From contig NC_087077.1 in assembly GCF_026151205.1 (NCBI RefSeq), forward strand, positions 19,322,975-19,336,974: a stretch of 14,000 nucleotides of DNA. Direction: 5' to 3'. Positions 10,057-14,000 of the stretch are shown here, in pieces (positions within the stretch are counted from its first letter, which is position 1; every line of letters starts with the position of its first letter). Below the pieces are notes generated by a model. It was not told the DNA's origin. It worked only from the letters and a program-made list of their open reading frames with translations, and searched no databases. The DNA is from Bolinopsis microptera (taxonomy: Eukaryota; Ctenophora; Tentaculata; Lobata; Bolinopsidae). The translations under genes and the position numbers were made by a program.

Positions 10057-10847
10057 GTGAGACTGTGAGAGTGACAGAGGAGAGAACGTAACACACTGTC
10101 AGCACACACCAACCCTTCACAGGTGAGACTGTGAGAGTGACAGAGGAGAGAACGAAACACACTGTCAGCACACACAAACCCTTCACAGGTGAGACTGTGA
10201 GAGTGACAGAGGAGAGAACGAAACACACTGTCAGCACACACAAACCCTTCACAGGTGAGACTGTGAGAGTGACAGAGGAGAGAACGAAACACACTGTCAG
10301 CACACACCAACCCTTCACAGGTGAGACTGTGAGAGTGACAGAGGAGAGAACGAAACACACTGTCAGCACACACAAACCCTTCACAGGTGAGACTGTGAGA
10401 GTGACAGAGGAGAGAACGAAACACACTGTCAGCACACACAAACCCTTCACAGGTGAGACTGTGAGAGTGACAGAGGAGAGAACGAAACACACTGTCAGCA
10501 CACACTAACCCTTCACAGGTGAGACTGTGAGAGTGACAGAGGAGAGAACGAAACACACTGTCAGCACACACAAACCCTTCACAGGTGAGACTGTGAGAGT
10601 GACAGAGGAGAGAACGAAACACACTGTCAGCACACACAAACCCTTCACAGGTGAGACTGTGAGAGTGACAGAGGAGAGAACGAAACACACTGTCAGCACA
10701 CACAACCCTTCACAGGTGAGACTGTGAGAGTGACAGAGGAGAGAACGAAACACACTGTCAGCACACACAAACCCTTCACAGGTGAGACTGTGAGAGTGAC
10801 AGAGGAGAGAACGAAACACACTGTCAGCACACACAAACCCTTCACAG
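10057..10847. repeat. Three-unit (198-bp) higher-order pattern within the minisatellite
   Basis: Reading the marker base at unit position 54, the twelve units from 10057 run C A A, C A A, T A A, deletion A A. The non-A marker recurs every third unit, suggesting amplification of a three-unit block followed by mutation of the marker site. This sits inside the larger array. Confidence 0.6.
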
Positions 10848-11776
10848 GTGAGACTGTGAGAGTGACAGAGGAGAGAACGAAACACACTGTCAGCACACAC
10901 AAACCCTTCACAGGTGAGACTGTGAGAGTGACAGAGGAGAGAACGAAACACACTGTCAGCACACACAAACCCTTCACAGGTGAGACTGTGAGAGTGACAG
11001 AGGAGAGAACGAAACACACTGTCAGCACACACAAACCCTTCACAGGTGAGACTGTGAGAGTGACAGAGGAGAGAACGAAACACACTGTCAGCACACACTA
11101 ACCCTTCACAGGTGAGACTGTGAGAGTGACAGAGGAGAGAACGAAACACACTGTCAGCACACACAAACCCTTCACAGGTGAGACTGTGAGAGTGACAGAG
11201 GTGAGAAAGAAACACACTGTCAGCACACACCAACCCTTCACAGGTGAGACTGTGAGAGTGACAGAGGAGAGAACGAAACACACTGTCAGCACACACAAAC
11301 CCTTCACAGGTGAGAGGAGACTGTGAGAGTGACAGAGGAGAGAACGAAACACACTGTCAGCACACACCAACCCTTCACAGGTGAGACTGTGAGAGTGACA
11401 GAGGAGAGAACGAAACACACTGTCAGCACACACAAACCCTTCACAGGTGAGACTGTGAGAGTGACAGAGGAGAGAACGAAACACACTGTCAGCACACACA
11501 AACCCTTCACAGGTGAGACTGTGAGAGTGACAGAGGAGAGAACGAAACACACTGTCAGCACACACAAACCCTTCACAGGTGAGACTGTGAGAGTGACAGA
11601 GGAGAGAACGAAACACACTGTCAGCACACACCAACCCTTCACAGGTGAGACTGTGAGAGTGACAGAGGAGAGAACGAAACACACTGTCAGCACACACCAA
11701 CCCTTCACAGGTGAGACTGTGAGAGTGACAGAGGAGAGAACGAAACACACTGTCAGCACACACAAACCCTTCACAG

Positions 11777-12282
11777 GTGAGACTGTGAGAGTGACAGAGG
11801 AGAGAACACACTGTCAGCACACACAAACCCTTCACAGGTGAGACTGTGAGAGTGACAGAGGAGAGAACACACTGTCAGCACACACAAACCCTTCACAGGT
11901 GAGACTGTGAGAGTGACAGAGGAGAGAACACACTGTCAGCACACACAAACCCTTCACAGGTGAGACTGTGAGAGTGACAGAGGAGAGAACACACTGTCAG
12001 CACACACAAACCCTTCACAGGTGAGACTGTGAGAGTGACAGAGGAGAGACGAACACACTGTCAGCACACACAAACCCTTCACAGGTGAGACTGTGAGAGT
12101 GACAGAGGAGAGAAAGAAACGCACTGTCAGCACACACAAACCCTTCACAGGTGAGACTGTGAGAGTGTCAGAGGAGAGAAAGAAACGCACTGTCAGCACA
12201 CACAAAGCCTTCACAGGTGAGACTGTGAGAGTGTCAGAGGAGAGAAAGAAACGCACTGTCAGCACACACAAAGCCTTCACAG
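11777..12282. repeat. Divergent patch of the minisatellite with locally duplicated variants
   Basis: Four consecutive identical 61-bp units (starts 11777, 11838, 11899, 11960) lack five bases and read GAGAACACACTG. A 64-bp unit (12021) follows with GAGACGAACACAC. Three units (12085, 12151, 12217) then share GAAAGAAACGCAC; the last two are identical and also share GTGTCAG and AAAGCC. Neighbouring copies share private variants, the signature of unequal exchange or slippage over one to three units. Confidence 0.85.
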
Positions 12283-13069
12283 GTGAGACTGTGAGAGTGA
12301 CAGAGGAGAGAACGGAACACACTGTCAGCACACACCAACCCTTCACAGGTGAGACTGTGAGAGTGACAGAGAACGAAACACACTGTCAGCACACACAAAC
12401 CCTTCACAGGTGAGACTGTGAGAGTGACAGAGGAGAGAACGAAACACACTGTCAGCACACACAAACCCTTCACAGGTGAGACTGTGAGAGTGACAGAGGA
12501 GAGAACGAAACACACTGTCAGCACACACCAACCCTTCACAGGTGAGACTGTGAGAGTGACAGAGGAGAGAACGAAACACACTGTCAGCACACACAAACCC
12601 TTCACAGGTGAGACTGTGAGAGTGACAGAGGAGAGAACGAAACACACTGTCAGCACACACAAACCCTTCACAGGTGAGACTGTGAGAGTGACAGAGGAGA
12701 GAACGAAACACACTGTCAGCACACACCAACCCTTCACAGGTGAGACTGTGAGAGTGACAGAGGAGAGAACGAAACACACTGTCAGCACACACAAACCCTT
12801 CACAGGTGAGACTGTGAGAGTGACAGAGGAGAGAACGAAACACACTGTCAGCACACACAAACCCTTCACAGGTGAGACTGTGAGAGTGACAGAGGAGAGA
12901 ACGAAACACACTGTCAGCACACACCAACCCTTCACAGGTGAGACTGTGAGAGTGACAGAGGAGAGAACGAAACACACTGTCAGCACACACAAACCCTTCA
13001 CAGGTGAGACTGTGAGAGTGACAGAGGAGAGAACGAAACACACTGTCAGCACACACAAACCCTTCACAG
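12283..13069. repeat. Second three-unit higher-order pattern at the right end of the array
   Basis: The twelve units from 12283 carry the marker base in the order C A A four times over. Apart from the first block (one 61-bp unit at 12349 and a GAACGGAAC variant at 12283), the blocks starting at 12476, 12674 and 12872 look identical, each 198 bp. Confidence 0.75.
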
Positions 13070-13133
13070 GTGAGACTGTGAGAGTGACAGAGGAGAGAAA
13101 GAAACACACTGTCAGCACACACAAACCCTTCAC

Positions 13134-13810
13134 CACACATAAAAATCATATTATGTTACAGATTGGGGTACAATTAGCGCTTCTCAAGTAACAACTAAAC
13201 GACAACTCAGTGGACCTTCTACAGAGCACGACCCTCTCTTAAATCATCCTTCAGAGACACTGCCACCATGTAGTAGCTACATTGTGGTGGCATTGTGGTG
13301 GTATTGTGGTGGCATTAAAATGGCAATCTGGCGGGTGTTTGCTGTAAATCTTGTAGTTAGATTCTGGTCAAGATCAGTACGGTTACATGAAACTCTGGGG
13401 ACTTGTGGACGTATCTGTTTTAGTCTGTTAGTGGTGCTTTGGAAACATAGTACCATTTCCGGCTCTTAGTACAGACAGATCCGTCTGAAAAAATCGATCT
13501 GCCGACACACAAAGCTTACAAAGGATTTTTGACGTTTTTGAGTCCTAATAGATGTCCTTTATGGCTGACCAACTTTTCCAAACTTTTCCACGTGTCTTAA
13601 GGCCACTTTTTGCCACTTTACCACTTTTTACCACCTTTCTTGTATGTCGAATATTTTTAGTTGTGAACATCGTAAAAGGTTGCGGATTAATCGAGTGTGT
13701 TCATATTACCATGAAGAAAAACTTTTGTTCTAACAATTTTTACGTCAGATAATCAGTTAATTAGATAATTATCAATTAGCTAATTAGCAAAATTCTAAAC
13801 ATTTTTTATT
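13134..13810. other. Right flank of the minisatellite, no gene seen
   Basis: Unique AT-rich sequence. Open frames of 61-66 codons (near 13284 and 13552) have no recognisable motif and lie over simple repeats or pyrimidine-rich DNA. A perfect 12-bp palindrome, AATTAGCTAATT, lies at 13774-13785 within a TTAATTAG-rich section, and a small inverted repeat (CAGAC...GTCTG) lies near 13470-13490. Confidence 0.45.
13281..13313. repeat. Three copies of an 11-bp tandem repeat
   Basis: ATTGTGGTGG followed by C, T and C occurs three times in succession (13281-13291, 13292-13302, 13303-13313). Confidence 0.9.
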
Positions 13811-14000
13811 GGCTCAAAATGATCGAAATAGCTTAAAACACGGAGAAAAGTAGTTTTTAGAAAAACTTTGAAAATTTTTCACTTACATTTTTTTTCGAGA
13901 CTTAGAAAAATTTCGAAAATTCAAAATATTTTTTTCCGTCAAAAGTGATCAAATCGCATGAAACGCGGAGAAAAATGCATTTCAAAAAAACTTAGTGAAT
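13811..14000. repeat. Diverged ~125-bp tandem repeat running off the right edge
   Basis: A segment beginning TCAAAATGATCGAAAT near 13814 reappears as TCAAAAGTGATCAAAT from 13939. The shared core CGGAGAAAA is at 13841-13849 and 13966-13974, exactly 125 bp apart, and both copies are preceded by a T-run and followed by A-rich CTT. About three quarters of aligned positions match. It is either an old satellite or a dispersed repeat; the second copy is cut by the window end. Confidence 0.7.

Larger units (their letters stand above)
7037..13133. repeat. 66-bp minisatellite array, right block (rest of the split unit plus 92 units)
   Basis: The same unit as at 2038-2530 continues for 92 further units from 7086, the last ending two bases short at 13133 against the flank CACACATAAAA. 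Most units are identical apart from unit position 54, which is A (reads CACAAACCC) or C (CACCAACCC). Over the whole array I count about 64 A units, 32 C units, two T units (from 10453 and 11046) and two with a one-base deletion there (from 9655 and 10651). Length variants are 71 bp (+AGGAG; from 8721, 8792, 9986, 11310), 61 bp lacking GGAGA (from 7548, 8005, 8132, 12349), 61 bp lacking five bases around CGAAA (four in a row from 11777), 64 bp (from 12021) and single-base changes (from 9655, 9720, 9853, 10651). The scattered frameshifts argue against coding. High homogeneity indicates recent amplification or continuing conversion. Confidence 0.97.

Noticed and set aside
2038-13133. CRISPR array
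   Set aside because: The tandem unit has no unique spacers between repeats; it is a continuous minisatellite, and the context is eukaryotic.
2002-13149. Minus-strand frames with Cys/Ser/Leu-rich repeats (CADSVFRSLLCHSHS-type and VLTVCFVLSSVTLTV-type)
   Set aside because: These are reverse-strand translations of the same minisatellite. The hydrophobic look comes from the T/C-rich minus strand. Frames switch at each 5-bp variant.
2188-13191. Long plus-strand frames through the minisatellite reading RVTEERTKHTVSTHKPFTGETV-like 22-residue repeats cut at 5-bp indels, with KPFTGE resembling a C2H2 zinc-finger linker
   Set aside because: The unit is 66 bp, so any stop-free frame stays open automatically. 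Units 5, 2 or 1 bp longer or shorter break the frame repeatedly. No C2H2 cysteine/histidine spacing is present, and the minus strand is equally open in two frames.

Overview
The window looks like non-coding genomic DNA from an invertebrate animal; I cannot name the species. The evidence is a perfect 364-bp AG microsatellite, a roughly 6.6-kb minisatellite, AT-rich flanks, no bacterial gene organisation, and an intact non-LTR retrotransposon of a type common in invertebrate genomes. I see no convincing host protein-coding gene, tRNA or rRNA.

Layout. Positions 183-256 hold four CACGTG E-boxes, three of them inside the full palindrome GTCACGTGAC. Just downstream is an uninterrupted purine tract (302-672) made of 182 AG dinucleotides. 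Positions 673-2037 are unique sequence without a supportable gene, apart from a GC-richer stretch with nested inverted repeats (1221-1428). A tandem array of a 66-bp unit starts at 2038 and ends at 13133. It is split by a 4,506-bp insertion at 2531-7036. The right flank (13134-14000) is AT-rich and ends in two diverged copies of a ~125-bp repeat.

The insertion is a minus-strand non-LTR retrotransposon with one open reading frame of 1,223 residues: two PHD-type zinc fingers, an APE-type endonuclease and a reverse transcriptase with an FADD active site. Its boundaries can be set to the base because the interrupted 66-bp unit resumes in phase. The left part ends at unit position 21 and the right part resumes at unit position 18, so 'acag' is present on both sides as an apparent 4-bp target-site duplication. 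Without the insertion and one copy of 'acag', the array is exactly 100 units (6,586 bp by my count).

The minisatellite is very homogeneous but has internal structure: a two-state A/C site that makes a 'barcode' along the array, two stretches with a three-unit (198-bp) higher-order period, recurrent 5-bp indels, and a distinct variant patch near 11777-12282. Every complete unit junction carries CAG|GTGAGA, which is both a strong 5' splice-site match and a CAGGTG E-box. Long open frames across the array follow from the unit length (66 = 3 x 22) and are probably not genes.
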